From NCBI GenBank assembly GCA_023052935.1, contig CM041292.1:33834386-33898385 (forward strand): a DNA stretch of 64,000 bases, written 5' to 3'. Made by a program: the position numbers and the translations under genes. How positions within the stretch are numbered: position 1 is the first letter of the stretch; each line of letters begins with the position of its first letter. Under the pieces are notes generated by a model. That model ran no database searches and was not told the origin of the DNA. It worked only from the letters and a program-made list of their open reading frames with translations. Shown one piece after another: positions 10,344-21,973 of this stretch. Source of the DNA: Piezodorus guildinii. Lineage: Eukaryota; Arthropoda; Insecta; Hemiptera; Pentatomidae.

Positions 10344-11335
10344 AGAAATATTATAATTTAATTTTCTTCATGACGTTGTGTAACACTTACTTTCTTATTT
10401 TGAGGGTTTGAAAAATGCTGTAAAATGTTCCCTTCTATCATAGAGCACCACTTGTATTTCTGTGCGAGCACATCAAGTTGATTTATATGAGTTTTTCTGA
10501 TGAAAACTATGAATAACAAAAAGATTTGATTTTTGCCCTAACCGTTGATAATTGGACTCTATTTCTTTTAAATTAGTTTGCTCAACTTAAGTATCTGATC
10601 TCACAATATGACGAGACATTTATGAGACACCTTGAATATTTTATATTAATAAAAACTTCATCCTTTACTTTATTCCATCCAACGGGCAAGGGTATACGCA
10701 AAATCTTCGTTAGGGTGAAACAATTAATGAGAACATATATATTATTATTTTTTCTAAACACAGTCATTGCACATATAAATATGAAAATTAATTAGAATTA
10801 AAAATATTTTCTAACCAAATCTCTTAATTCTCATTTTATTTATTAAAAAAAATCTAACCAAACCTCTTAAAGCTCATTTTATTTATTTAAAAAAATCTTT
10901 TATTTTATTTATCTTAATAATTATTAGAATTAGAACTGTCCCCGTCTGCTTTTCGCTTCCTACGCCGAGGTGTATTCCAAAAATAGGTTAAGAAATAATT
11001 GAAACTTCCAATTTTCGAAAGGACAATGTCCTGAAGAGTTTTTAAACAAGTGCTAAAAGTGCTTTAGTAAAGAACAGGTTTCGCCGACGAAGCCGGGGAA
11101 AGTATTGTACTTAAAGTGGTGGGGACTTCTTCCTCAGTTGTTGGGGACTGTTCTTATATCTGAGTACTGGTTACTGGTCCTCGGCGGGGCGAACTTTCTT
11201 CATAGAGTTCCTAATTGTCATTGCACTCTAACAATTAAGAGGAAGTCATTCCAAACTAATATTACGCAATGTTTCCGTTACATAACGTATCACATTTCTT
11301 GCAATCTATGAGGACAAGAGCGAAAACTCTGCACA
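10344..11335. other. Repeat-derived and unexplained DNA
   Basis: 10350-10650 is the diverged copy of 3695-4010. 10812-10910 is a short tandem repeat. 10930-11250 is GC-richer ('ccgacgaagccgggg', 'tcctcggcggggcg') without a convincing open frame; I cannot assign it. Confidence 0.4.
10812..10910. repeat. Tandem repeat, ~50-bp unit, two copies
   Basis: 'tctaaccaaatctcttaatt' plus 'ctcattttatttatt' recurs as 'tctaaccaaacctcttaaag' plus 'ctcattttatttattt'. Confidence 0.7.
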
Positions 11336-11339
11336 ACTT

Positions 11340-12500
11340 TATTTTTACTCTCAGTTACCTCTATATAAAATATATAGTTAGGGAAAGTATTGCGATCGTA
11401 AAAATGTCAGAATTTCAGTTTTCAACGGATCCGCTGAGTCCAAATATCCAAGTCCAACAAAAAGGCCTGTGTGTCCGTATGTGGTAAGTCCAGTACAAAA
11501 ACAAAGAGGTGTACGAAATTGAAATTTCATATTTAAGAAAACTATACAGCCGAGATGTTACAGCAACTGTTTCATAAATATCCGCGTACCAGAAAAACCA
11601 CTTTATACCTTGCATTTTACACCTTTTCTCGATTTCCTCCAAAACGGCTTCAACGTTTCAGCTTTTATTTCATATAGGTATCATTCTGGTTGAAATAGTC
11701 TGACAAGACTTAAATACCGATAGTTCAAATTTTTGTCCTTTAAAGTATGTTTAATTTGTAAATTCGTATATAATATTTGATATATTTTTGTTATTTATAA
11801 TTTGAAACGGGTGAATATACAAGGTGAACGATTTGTATATCCATCTAAAGAAGAAAAGACCTAAACTATTTTTTAATAATTTTTTTTTTTAACAGCAAGA
11901 TGGATTTATAATATACCGTTTGAAGGCTAAAGATTATTGAAATAATAATATCTTATAAACAAAAATGTAAAATGTTATGGAAAAGCGATGGAAAGCGCTA
12001 GAGATGGAAGTGATGAAAAGCGGATGTAACTAATTGATTATTGTAAATAACAGTTTTATATTTTTTTGTCTTTTGGTCCAAAGAGAGATGAGGCCACTGG
12101 GGAATTTAGAAAGTTGCACAACGCGGAATTGCGGAACTTGTATCCTGTGAATATAATTGAGTTGATAGCATCGCGGAGGCTCTAATGGGCGAGTAAAGTT
12201 GTTGGGCTCAATGAGGAGCGGATTCCGAGAAATTTGGTATTCGCTGATCCGATTGGTAGGCGTTAGAAAGGTAAGCCGAAGCGTCGATGGGAGAATTGCA
12301 TTAAGGCTGATCTCGTGGGCTTTGGCTTGAACGGTGAACATTGGACGAGTCTGTGTAGGCGGAATTTGGTGGTATCGGCATCGAACCTTCGGGTTCGCTA
12401 AGCCTATTATTATCATTATCATATATTTTTGTCTAACTAATATTTTTCAACGAAACTCAACTGAATATATATATATTTTTTTAACTCTATTTTCCACGAC
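11340..12500 (+). repeat. Repeat family C, copy 1, interrupted by an insertion
   Basis: Starts with the family's inverted-repeat end (seen here as 'tactctcagttac' ... 'gttagggaaagtattgcgat') and continues with 'gagtccaaatatccaagtcc'. The body follows the order seen in other copies (a 'gtctgac' segment, 'aaagtatgttta', 'aaggctaaag'). It resumes after the insertion at 12072-12425 with 'caacgaaactcaactga'. No protein is encoded. Confidence 0.6.
12072..12425 (+). mobile_element. ~354-bp insertion within repeat C, class unknown
   Basis: GC-richer than its surroundings and flanked by a direct repeat TTTTTGTCT (12063-12071 and 12426-12434), the sign of a target duplication. It ends in 'tattattatcattatca', a simple-repeat tail like those of some non-LTR retrotransposons. 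The 130-codon minus-strand frame across it has no recognisable motif, so I do not call it a gene. It could be the 3' UTR of an unseen LINE or a SINE. Confidence 0.5.
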
Positions 12501-15500
12501 AGATTGACTTTCAACATGAACCCACCCGCCAAAATCCTTTAATCCACCATCAACCGTACCACCCACACCGACGGCCTTTAAGGCGGGGACCTAGAGATTC
12601 CCCAATTTAACCTTTCGTAATGGAACATATTTGCCCACTGCAGATCATAAATTGTGAAATTTTGTAAGAATATTCAAAATATGTTTATTAAAAATAAAAA
12701 ACAGAACTATTTGGCTTATCGTGGATTCAGCTGGATGCCAGAATTAGAAATAGAATGTCCTCTAATTTTACAATCCGACTATATAGTTTGTGAACATGAA
12801 TTTTTTATCTGTAAATATTATCAAGCAACAATATTTAGGTAGTTGTGGTGTAAAGAAAACGAAATTCAGATTATTTCTGTATTTTGATTTCCTTTTTTTA
12901 TATATTGACATTTTTTAATCTCCTAAAAAGGTTCTCTGCTGAATATTGAAATTAGAAATTTGGGATATTTTTATTTATTTTTTTTTTTAAATAAGCTCTA
13001 CAGTGACTTATAAGATTATTAGAAAGAATTAATTTCAAAATGTCAAAACTATTTAGGTATTTTATATATATTTTTTTTAGCTGTGTCCTTGATATTTTTG
13101 ATTCTATAAGAAACCGTTATTTAGAATTGAAAGTCAATATCCTAACTTACAAATATGAGGACATGAGATTGCAACTAAACTGCATGAAGTTTCAAGTGAT
13201 GGGGAAATAGGTTTTGCCCTTTTAGATTCTCTCGCAATTTTTCTTAATTAAATGAAATGAGTGTCAATGATATCATATTATTCATTAATTTTTAGGCAAT
13301 ATAGCGGTGTCGTATATGATTGTGTTGATGTTATGGTTAAATTTAAAAAAAGTACTATGCATAAGTTTTACTTCGTGTGCTTTCGGAAAAAATCTAGTTT
13401 ACTTGTGATTTATTGGTACTAAACATCTTTATGTATTAGTATTACAACATACCTAAAAATAGTTAATATTAAGGCAAAATCTTTACTTTGGATTTAAACT
13501 AACAATATCTTCTTTAATAAGGAAGCGTAATACTGTTTTGCAAAAGATTTGGCAAAATTATTGTATTTATATTGGTTCAATAATATTTCCAAATTTATTA
13601 TAAATTATTAAAAAAAAGTTTTATGCTATAAAATGATCTTCCTCTGTTCAATGTTAATTATTCTTAGTTGACGAAATGTCCCCGAATAAAAATTATTTTT
13701 CATTCACTCATTCATTAAATATGCTGTAAAAGCTAAAATCAAATACATTAAAATTCCTTCACTGTAAAATTGCGCTGTTCATCGCCAGTGATATTTCTTA
13801 TAAAATCGGAACTAAGCTGAATACTACATTTATTTTAAGAATTAGCACCTAAATCACTTTCTCCTCTGAGCATTATCATAGATCAAATCAAAGCTGAGTA
13901 GCAATTTTTTACATCCATAACTAGGTCATTCATGAGCTTGGGAAATAAACAAATACAATCTTTTGAAGCCTGAATGATGTTAAAAGAACGAAAAGATTAA
14001 TGCTATTTTTTTTTTAATTGTAAGACATTTTGATCGATAAATAAACAACAATTTAAACCTCTTTCTCAAAAAGTTGAGTTTCATGATTCAAGAAATGGAT
14101 TTAAAAAAGTCCTAATTTGAAAAAAAACAACTACTAAATACATAAGTGAATAGGAAGACATTTTAATGGAACCGCCAAATGTATTCAATCAATGACGTTT
14201 TGTAAATATGAGTGTGATGAGTAGACCCGTCTAGTTGAGCATAGGGGCAACTATTCACGTACGGATAGGCAGTCGGAAAGAAAGAGTTATGGGAGGGATA
14301 ATCATCACACGATCGCTAGTGGCGGGTAGATGAGCGAGTGTAGCGCTCGTGTGTTTTTTTTTATTTTGTGACCAAAAAGTAAAAACGTCGTTCATCACCA
14401 GTCTATTAGTCAATTTGTTTCTGTTTTTAATCAGGTGCGTGTTTATCTTTCAGATAATTATTGTACTTTTCTTATGTGGAGTTGTTTTGGGTATAATTCT
14501 TATGTTTTTTATTTATTATCTCGCTTTTATTTAGAAATTCCGGGTTGGGGTTTGTTGATCTATAGGAACACTACAAGATGTTCTTAATTGCAACAGTAAC
14601 AAAGATCATTAAGTTCCAAAGATCTAATTTATATTTTTTTAAGATATAAGCTTTATGAGTAATAATATAAACATTCATGTGCGATTTTAAATAGCAAGAG
14701 TGAATCTAATGTTGAAGTTAATCAGAAAATACGTCAATGTTGTATTGATTCTAGATTTGGTAAATTATTCAAAGAAAATTACTATAAGTTTTGTCGTTCT
14801 GTCACTAAACACGATCAATAAAGAGCTGATTGTTAAACACATATTTTACTTTATTTCTAGTATAAATTAAATCCATGGTCGGTCAGACATTCTTAGTGCT
14901 CAACGTGCCCTTGCTCAACTTACCTCACCTATGGGGTACATCGAGTAAACATGACTTCCTAGATTTAAATAGATGTAGCTCTCAAAATTCGACTTCTTAC
15001 AAAGAAAATGACTATGGACACTTTTGCTAAGGAATATATTGCGAATCTATCAAGCAGCTTAAAAACTTATTGAGACTTATCATTGAAGACCTAAATTCGT
15101 TCAAGTGAAAAATTGCTCAACAAGTCCGGCCATAACCTCCCAACATTCTTATTAAAAAATGATATATGATTTTAATCTAATGTTTTAGTGATTTAATTTA
15201 AATTAAAGAGTTCCGAAGAGTGTGAGAGAATAACCTTCCATCAGAACTGAGTGTAAGTGTATATCAGTGATATATTTGAGGTACTACATGGTAATTCTAC
15301 TCGGGTAACGCCTGTTACATGATCGCTTCCTTCAGTGCATGTGTTATACAATTGTTCCAAATCCAGCTATGGGAAACAATATCGGGTAATGACATGACCT
15401 CCCCGCAAATATGATCAACACGAACTCGCGAGTTGGAAACCTAAGATACGGGATCTTCGTGCTACAGATTATTCTAGCTCACCACAGAGCCAGAGCATTC

Positions 15501-16235
15501 TAATATCTCTTCAAATCCATCCGTCTCTTCAACCGGTAATCAAATAATGATAATAAACGTGGTATGCTGTCCGCAGCTTTTCTCTGAAACTCCTAGATCT
15601 GATATTCGGTACAAAAATACTAGGGCTTCCAAGGATAATCGTAACACGTAGACGATATCAGCGGATTCGTTTTAAAATGGCGGCCAATTAAAAATTATAT
15701 AATTCAATAACTCAGTTATTTTTTAAGGTAGAGAAAAATATGTATAGACTTTTAGAATCAGTGTAGCGCGATAAACAAAAAATAAAAATATAGAGCTATA
15801 GGGGATTGAATTTATTGAATTTTGGGGATAAGCCATTTTATATCATTTTCCTTTGAATTATTTATTCCTTTCCATATTAGTTAATTGCTGATAAAAATCT
15901 ATATAAACAGTCATATCTTAATATAGTTATTTGGAAATAATAAACCATTGTGTAACAATTTTCAGCGTTTTTCGAAGATATGATCGTCTATACAAACTTA
16001 CATAGTTGGCACATTAAAATTAATCTTTGCGTTACGACTATTTCTTTTGAAGACAACTGATGATATAGCTTGATTTTATGTTAGCTTTTATATCAATTTT
16101 TATTGATATATAATAATTTTTTTCAACATAAACAATATTAATAATGCATGGAGAACATTCATTCATACAATTTAAAAAAAAAACATGATAAAGTCAAATT
16201 ACTTTAACATAAATAATAAAATAAATAAATAAATA
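12500..16235. other. Long non-coding stretch, no recognised gene
   Basis: Mostly AT-rich. Patches with more balanced composition lie at 12500-12640, 14190-14345 ('gatgagcgagtgtagcgctc') and 15290-15560; I could not attach a protein or RNA to any of them. 15885-15960 is an inverted piece of family D ('gttatttggaaataataaac'). Open frames of 60-62 codons here have no domain character. Confidence 0.45.
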
Positions 16236-16237
16236 TG

Positions 16238-16239
<2 letters not shown>

Positions 16240-16277
<38 letters not shown>
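16240..16277. repeat. (AC)n microsatellite followed by (AT)n
   Basis: Uninterrupted AC repeat at 16240-16277, then ATATAT to about 16300. Confidence 0.95.
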
Positions 16278-16282
<5 letters not shown>

Positions 16283-16356
16283 TATATATATATATATAAT
16301 AAAAAAATATATAAATGAAATTTTAAATAACAAAATTAGCAATTCAACAAACACCT

Positions 16357-16852
16357 ACCTTCCACTTATTTACAACAGGCTCATCTATATCACCATCATA
16401 AGAGGCCTATCTGGACTTACGGAGTTGAGCTTTAGGGACTACGAAACCATCAAATTCTTCCCGTATTCAATCCTTACAATCCAAAATCCTTCGAAAAATC
16501 CTCAATGCTCCTTACTTTGTCATAAATAAACTCATCCATAAAGACCTTAAAATCCCATATGTTTCTGATTTGGCACGAACCAGGTATCGATCCTTCCATG
16601 ACAAACTCAACTCCCAATCTAATCCTCTAGTTTCAATCCTTGCTTCCTATTCAATTCCTGACAATCCTCCGAGGCGTCTGAAAAGAAGGCCTCGAGACCT
16701 TCTAGTTTAGTTACTTAGTGGAGTGATGCCAATGGGCATTTTCCCATCATGTTTTTTTCATGTATTTTATCATTACCAACATATTTACTTGTATTACAAA
16801 ATAAAGTTGTAAATTTCAATAAAAATATTTAAAAAAAATAATAATAATAAAT
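16357..16852 (+). mobile_element. LINE J1, 5'-truncated copy with target duplication
   Basis: The plus strand encodes the decayed C-terminal part of ORF2 ('cttccacttatttacaacag' through 'ctcgagaccttctagtttag'), followed by a 3' UTR with 'catatttacttgtattac' and 'gttgtaaatttcaataaa' and an A-rich tail. It is flanked by AAACACCT at 16349-16356 and 16853-16860. The reading frame is broken ('gagctttagggac' where relatives have 'gagctntggggc'). Best relatives in the window: 51498-52653 and 56330-56913. Confidence 0.85.
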
Positions 16853-17004
16853 AAACACCTAATGGTCAGTCCATTCGAAATCGTCCAGACCTTGCTGCTC
16901 AGTATTTTTGTTTTTCATTATTTGTTTACCAGTTATAAGAATAATAAGTTACCGTGAATAAAAAAAAAAAAAATAATAATAATGGCAATTAATTTGTGCA
17001 AATA

Positions 17005-17235
17005 CAGAGCAAGTTGACCGTTCTTATGGTCCTGGCTTCGAGTCCTGGTTCAGGCATAATAAACATTTTGATATATCAGCCTAGTGACCAACGTAGGTTA
17101 TTCAGACCCCCTGGGACACAACTCTATTAAGAGGGTACCAAAATTGGAGGAAAAATCGTTGCCTTTGAAACTCAACGAATCTCTTTGCACTGAACCCAAG
17201 ACTCTTCATATGTTGTAGGAGTACCGTTTCATTTT
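17005..17235 (+). mobile_element. SINE family B, degraded copy
   Basis: A B-box-like 'gcttcgagtcctgg' near 17036, then the family body 'aagagggtaccaaaattgg', 'caacgaatctctttgcac' and 'tgaacccaagactct', ending 'gttgtaggagtacc'. Compare the better copy at 48533-48860. Confidence 0.65.
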
Positions 17236-17239
17236 TCAA

Positions 17240-17820
17240 GATTCAACATTATTTGATTATTCCGGATTTTAATTTTATAAGTTTTTTTAATATTAAACTA
17301 CTATTTTTTTTTTTTAGTTAACTAGCTGATTTAATGATCAGCTTGGTAGACAGGTGTTTATTTATAGGCTCCTTAAGAGTTCTTTTAAGGACCGGCGTGC
17401 ATTAAATTCAGCAAGTGCAGGACCAGAAATCGTGACATAGAAAAAAAGCCTGTTAAGCCCATGACGTCTTCCTCCTTTCGAGTAGATCGCTGGGAAAACG
17501 CGAGATTGAAAGTGGAGTTACGATCCTGCGGAGGTGTAACCATTTGCAATAGCTGTGTTATAACGGCCCCCTCTGGCTCGTTTTATTTAAACAGTGTATT
17601 TAGTCTTCTCTTATCAGAGAAAGTTGTAAATTTCCATCCTATAAGGGAAGGTTTCATCTTTAATTCCTAAAATATATCCTGAGGAATATTAAATTTATTA
17701 GTCATTTTTTCCCTGAGAATATTATGCTATTTCACTAGTTCGAAGCTCAGCAAGAAGAAGCGAGAGTGTATTTTACGTCCGTTTGAGAAGACTGGGGTCC
17801 ATAATAAAAAAAACAAAAAA
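17240..17820. other. No recognised gene
   Basis: A moderately GC-rich patch at 17350-17620 contains a 69-codon open frame (17461-17670) with no recognisable domain. I do not call it a gene. Confidence 0.4.
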
Positions 17821-17824
17821 ACTC

Positions 17825-17986
17825 GTACCTCTGCAACTAATGAAGTCTTGGGTTCAGTACATTCTGGCTGGATGTGCCTCAGAATTGTCTTTCTAAACAA
17901 AGCAGTATGAATAATTGTCCTGCCTCAGCCAGTGTTTAAATCTGTAGTCGAGTACACTATCCATTAGACCACGCCGCTCCTTAATG
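17825..17986 (-). mobile_element. SINE family B, internally deleted copy
   Basis: The minus strand begins with the tRNA-like head 'ggagcggcgtggtctaatgg' (A-box region), has a mutated B box, and ends 'gaacccaagacttcattag' ... 'gcagaggtacgag' followed by T-rich DNA. About half the body is missing compared with 48533-48860. Confidence 0.75.
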
Positions 17987-17989
17987 TTT

Positions 17990-19310
17990 TTTTTTTATAG
18001 CACTAAAATAATTAACAACCTTACTACATTTCCTTTTATCAGTCTTGCTTTTCAAACCAGATGCATTTGCCTTGAAATCGGGTCTCTAAGTAATAAAAAA
18101 AATAAAAAACGCTCCCATCTATACAGTTCTTTAAAAATTAATTTTTTGTTAGTTTATTTAACTTCATATCCATTAATAAGGATCTCCAATCCATAGGCTA
18201 GATGGAAATAACGAAGAAGGACTAATAAAATATTCCTCATTTAATTTGCCGAAAACAAATTTTATTTATAAGAAACGAGCAATAACCATTAGCTTTAGAT
18301 TAGCCGATATCTTCGTAACAATTCTCCAAAAGAATATGAATGTGATTAAATACTTTTGAGTGCGTTCAAATAACTTCAATTTGTGTGATGATAGACACAT
18401 GAAGGTATAACACTTACCAAGATAATGTAAGACCGAGAATATATTTTGTTTTAAACAAACGAGTAATCAACTTGTTGGTTTATAAACGTATCGATAGCTT
18501 ATGTCCCAGAAGGGATTTTTTTTCCATGAGTAATAGGCAACTGACGACACTGTTAGCTAAATGGCGTTGAAGTTTAATTATTATAAATTATTGTCCTAAT
18601 ATGTGATGATATTTCAAAGTAGTCATCGTTATTTCTAACGATTAATGTTTTCTGTTATAAATTCAATCGTTTTGCGTAATCTTTATGTTATTTTTATTAA
18701 TTAGTGGAATAATTTTTCTGTTAGGAATTTAAATAATGACATTTTGATTTCGAACGACATAGTACGACTAATAAAATCGTTTTGGATAGTGTTTCGAAAC
18801 CGCAGCCTAAAGAAATCCTTGATATATCGCGTCTATTTTGATCCAATCTATGTGCATTGCTAAGTCAACCTTGAACGTGCAAAGAAAGTTGACAGGTTTT
18901 ATCCATTGACATGCAGAAAGGAAGAATTAGCGGCTATTTCATGTCTTGGCTAAGATGAGTTAGAGGCAGGACAATGTAGTCCCATGGGACCCATTGTAAG
19001 GAAGTGGACAACAAAGGGAACGGAACCATATAAAAAAACAGATCGATCTAATTGTTGCCGAGATTACACCATTCGCTCACACAAAGGGGTCTTGTACCGT
19101 TAATTAGTGATGTAATTCACCTGCACTTTTCTAAACTAGTCCTTAATCATGCTTCACTCTTTTAAATTTTATAATGAATTTGTTTGACTTTGAACTGCAA
19201 AATAGGTATTTTGTAAATTTTAATGTATTTCTAGGATAGAAGGTGTACAACTGATAATTATATGGAAGATAAAAGTGCTGCATTCTTATTTAGGATAGCA
19301 AGTAAGCACA
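17990..19310. other. No recognised gene
   Basis: AT-rich DNA. 18780-19100 is more balanced in composition but has no continuous open frame or motif that I recognise. Confidence 0.4.
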
Positions 19311-19592
19311 TAAAAAAAAAAAAGTACCTTTACAACCCATGAAGGACTTTAGGTTCATTGCATATATTGAAAACTGTTTCCAACAACCGTGTAGTTCAGA
19401 TCAGGATCAGCTATCAGTTGCTCCTACCGATTTTGGGCACCCACTTCATTGAGGTAGGTTGTGCTCCAGAGGGTCTACCTACACCATGGCTGTCTTAGAC
19501 TAAAACAACAGAATGATTATTCTGCCTTAGCCGGGGTTCGAACCCAAGACCCAAGAAAAATTGGTAAATCACTCTTCATCTAGACCATGCAA
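19311..19592 (-). mobile_element. SINE family B, near full length
   Basis: The minus strand shows a head 'gcatggtctagatgaag', a good B box GGTTCGAACCC, the body with 'gaagtgggtgcccaaaatcgg', and the tail 'catgggttgtaaaggtac' followed by oligo(T). The head is tRNA-derived. An oligo(T) rather than oligo(A) 3' end is shared by the family. Confidence 0.8.
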
Positions 19593-19746
19593 GAATAAAA
19601 TTATTTAAACACAAATAACCTAGACAAATCCAACTTTTAATTTTTATTAATAAAATAATTATTGAACCTGGAGTATATATGACAGTAAATTTAGTCAGGA
19701 GAGCAGTGAAAAATCACTCTAATAATAAAAAAATAATTTATTTCTG

Positions 19747-19787
19747 TGCCGACGTTACAGCCTAAATTTTAGACTTTCACCAGGGCT
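19747..19787 (-). ncRNA. Hammerhead-like motif e (core changed, strong hairpin)
   Basis: On the minus strand: outer stem GCC/GGC, core CUGGUGA+A (A6 changed to G), an eight-pair inner stem AGUCUAAA/UUUAGGCU, then GUAACGUC. The following sequence ('ttttcttag' upstream on the minus strand; 'acagttatagaatatgg' on plus) resembles the 317-bp element, so this is a diverged member, roughly 19700-19880. Probably inactive. Confidence 0.5.
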
Positions 19788-19799
19788 AAGAAAAATAAA

Positions 19800-20415
19800 A
19801 TTACAACCATAATTAGAAAATAAAATAAATTAACAGTGTGATAATAAGAAAACAGTTATAGAATATGGAAAAAAAAAAAAAAAACAGTTTCCAGCCATTT
19901 CACATCATGAGAATATATATAGTACAAAAATATAATATAAAAAAAAATATCTAGAAAAAAAAACAAAGAATATTTGGTGATTGTATCTTTATGAATAAAA
20001 TAATTTTTAATGACAACTTATTTTTTGTAAAGCATAAACATTTCATATAAGATGACTTTTGGTATGAAAACATTTAAAAATTAAATTACCGAACCCACAA
20101 AAATAAATAAACGTTTTGAAAATTTGGTATATAATAGCATATATTTGTATACATATTTAAAACAATAAGGTTGAAATGTGTGGTGAAAAGAAAAGTGTGA
20201 AAATAATTCTTAACAATAAGAAAATACATACTTGACAAGGTAAGGGAATCTTAATAATATATTTTGTTTCCTTTTAAGCTAAACAACTAACTTAATCATA
20301 TACACATCTTATGATGTGTGCCCAACTGTTATTATTTTTTCATTTTTTATTTAATTTTCTAAGTATAGCAGTCATCTTTCAAATCGGTTCTTGGATTTCA
20401 TGCTTTTTCAGTTTG
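19800..20415. other. AT-rich non-coding stretch
   Basis: No gene seen. Contains an A-run at 19869-19884. Confidence 0.4.
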
Positions 20416-20674
20416 AATTCTCTTCAGTGCAATCTTGAAAACATCACCAGACTTCAGGATAACAACAGCAGTAAATATTGGAGCAAACAACAGTAAGTTT
20501 TGTTACAATTTACGGTGTAAAGTGAATGCTGGGTAACCTCTTCACATCAGCTGATTGCCAATAGCTCGGCAAGGCCGGGATTGGTTTTCTTTTCTTTAGT
20601 TATTGTTTTATTACCAACATCTAGTTATTTTCTTATTATCTTCTTCACATGAAATGCGATATTTTCACCAAGTG

Positions 20675-21973
20675 ATGTCCTCCAAAGCATCAACTAAAAG
20701 ATCTAGATCTAGTGGTTCAATCACGTCTCCCATAAAACAAAGACCCCGCCGTGATACTAATAAAAAAATAAATCAACAAGCAACCCCTTCAGGTTCTAAT
20801 ACAGAATCTGAACCACAGCCTGGCACATCGTCACAGGGGATGATTGACGAATCTCCGTTTTTCACCCCAAATCCTTTTCAAATCCTACATAATGAAAAAG
20901 AAAACATGGAATCTGCTCCTACACCCAGTGAACCACGGCCTCCACCGATATTTGTAAAAAATATTAAAAATTTCCAGTTGTTATGTGCGCAATTAAACAA
21001 GATTACCGAATCCACCAGCTACTACTGTATGAGTAGAATCAATGACACCAAAATATCACCGGCCACCGCCGAGGCATATAAAAAAATTGTGAAATACCTA
21101 ACTGAAACTAAAGCGGATTTTCACACTTATCAGCTACGGCAAGAGAGAGCTCTTAGAGTTGTGATCAGAAATCTACACCCTTCAACACCAGTTGACGCTA
21201 TCAAAGAAGAACTCATGGAGATGGGTTACAAAGTGCGACAAGTCACTAATGTCATAAAAGATAGAGTTCAACTGCCTCTATTCTTCGCTGACTTGGAACC
21301 ATTAGCAGGAGTAGAAAAAATTTATGATCTAAAAAGACTGTATTATACAAGTGTAAGAGTCGAAAAACCTTATACAAAGAGAGAAATTGTTCAGTGTTAC
21401 AATTGTCAGGCGTATGGTCATACCAAAAGTTACTGTCACCACATACCACGCTGCGTGAAATGCGGTGAACAGCACAAGTCTGTGGAATGTACAAAACCGA
21501 AGTCAACACCCGCTGTATGTGCTCATTGCCTCAAGGACCACCCGGCCAACTACAAAGGATGCCAAATCTATAAGGAACTAAGGACCAGGTATCAAAAACC
21601 CCAAGTACTGGATGAAACAACAAGACAGGCTAGAACTAGAAGAGAACCCTCAAAATTAATCGATGCCAATGTATCATTTGCCTACTTACTTGGAGGTGGG
21701 AACCAATGTACTGAAGCCGAGGCCCTGCCGGAACTACAAAATGTACCTCAATATCCTCAATCCATTCCACAAATACCTCTTCCTCAAAACGTAATCAGTC
21801 CTAAAAATCCTCATCCACAACAAATCTCTCATATTCCCCCTCCTTCAAATGCCACAGATCTTACCAGTTTGATGACATCCTTCATTTCCGAAATCAAATC
21901 CCTTGTCATGCCCCTAATAACAATCCTCACGAATCTTGTATCAAATCTTATTCCTAACTTAAAAAATCCATAA
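20675..21973 (+). CDS. LINE ORF1 protein (Gag-like, PRE_C2HC plus zinc knuckles)
   Basis: RNA-binding nucleoprotein of a Jockey-type retrotransposon; such proteins package the element RNA. I chose the Met at 20675 (MSSKASTKRSRS), giving 432 residues; an upstream in-frame Met at 20603 would add 24 atypical residues. The basic, Ser/Pro-rich N-terminus is followed by a region like the PRE_C2HC domain (RVVIRNLHPSTPVDAIKEEL). Three zinc knuckles follow, starting at residue 241 of this start: CX2CX4HX4C (CYNCQAYGHTKSYC), CX2CX3HX4C (CVKCGEQHKSVEC) and CX2CX3HX6C (CAHCLKDHPANYKGC). The tail is Pro-rich, then hydrophobic (SLVMPLITILTNLVSNLIP). The stop codon abuts the ORF2 start as TAAATG, suggesting termination-reinitiation. 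The frame is intact. Confidence 0.9.
   Translation: MSSKASTKRSRSSGSITSPIKQRPRRDTNKKINQQATPSGSNTESEPQPGTSSQGMIDESPFFTPNPFQILHNEKENMESAPTPSEPRPPPIFVKNIKNFQLLCAQLNKITESTSYYCMSRINDTKISPATAEAYKKIVKYLTETKADFHTYQLRQERALRVVIRNLHPSTPVDAIKEELMEMGYKVRQVTNVIKDRVQLPLFFADLEPLAGVEKIYDLKRLYYTSVRVEKPYTKREIVQCYNCQAYGHTKSYCHHIPRCVKCGEQHKSVECTKPKSTPAVCAHCLKDHPANYKGCQIYKELRTRYQKPQVLDETTRQARTRREPSKLIDANVSFAYLLGGGNQCTEAEALPELQNVPQYPQSIPQIPLPQNVISPKNPHPQQISHIPPPSNATDLTSLMTSFISEIKSLVMPLITILTNLVSNLIPNLKNP

Noticed and set aside
12030..12422. 130-codon minus-strand open frame
   Set aside because: It spans the boundary of an insertion with a direct repeat and has no recognisable domain. GC-richer composition alone explains the lack of stops.
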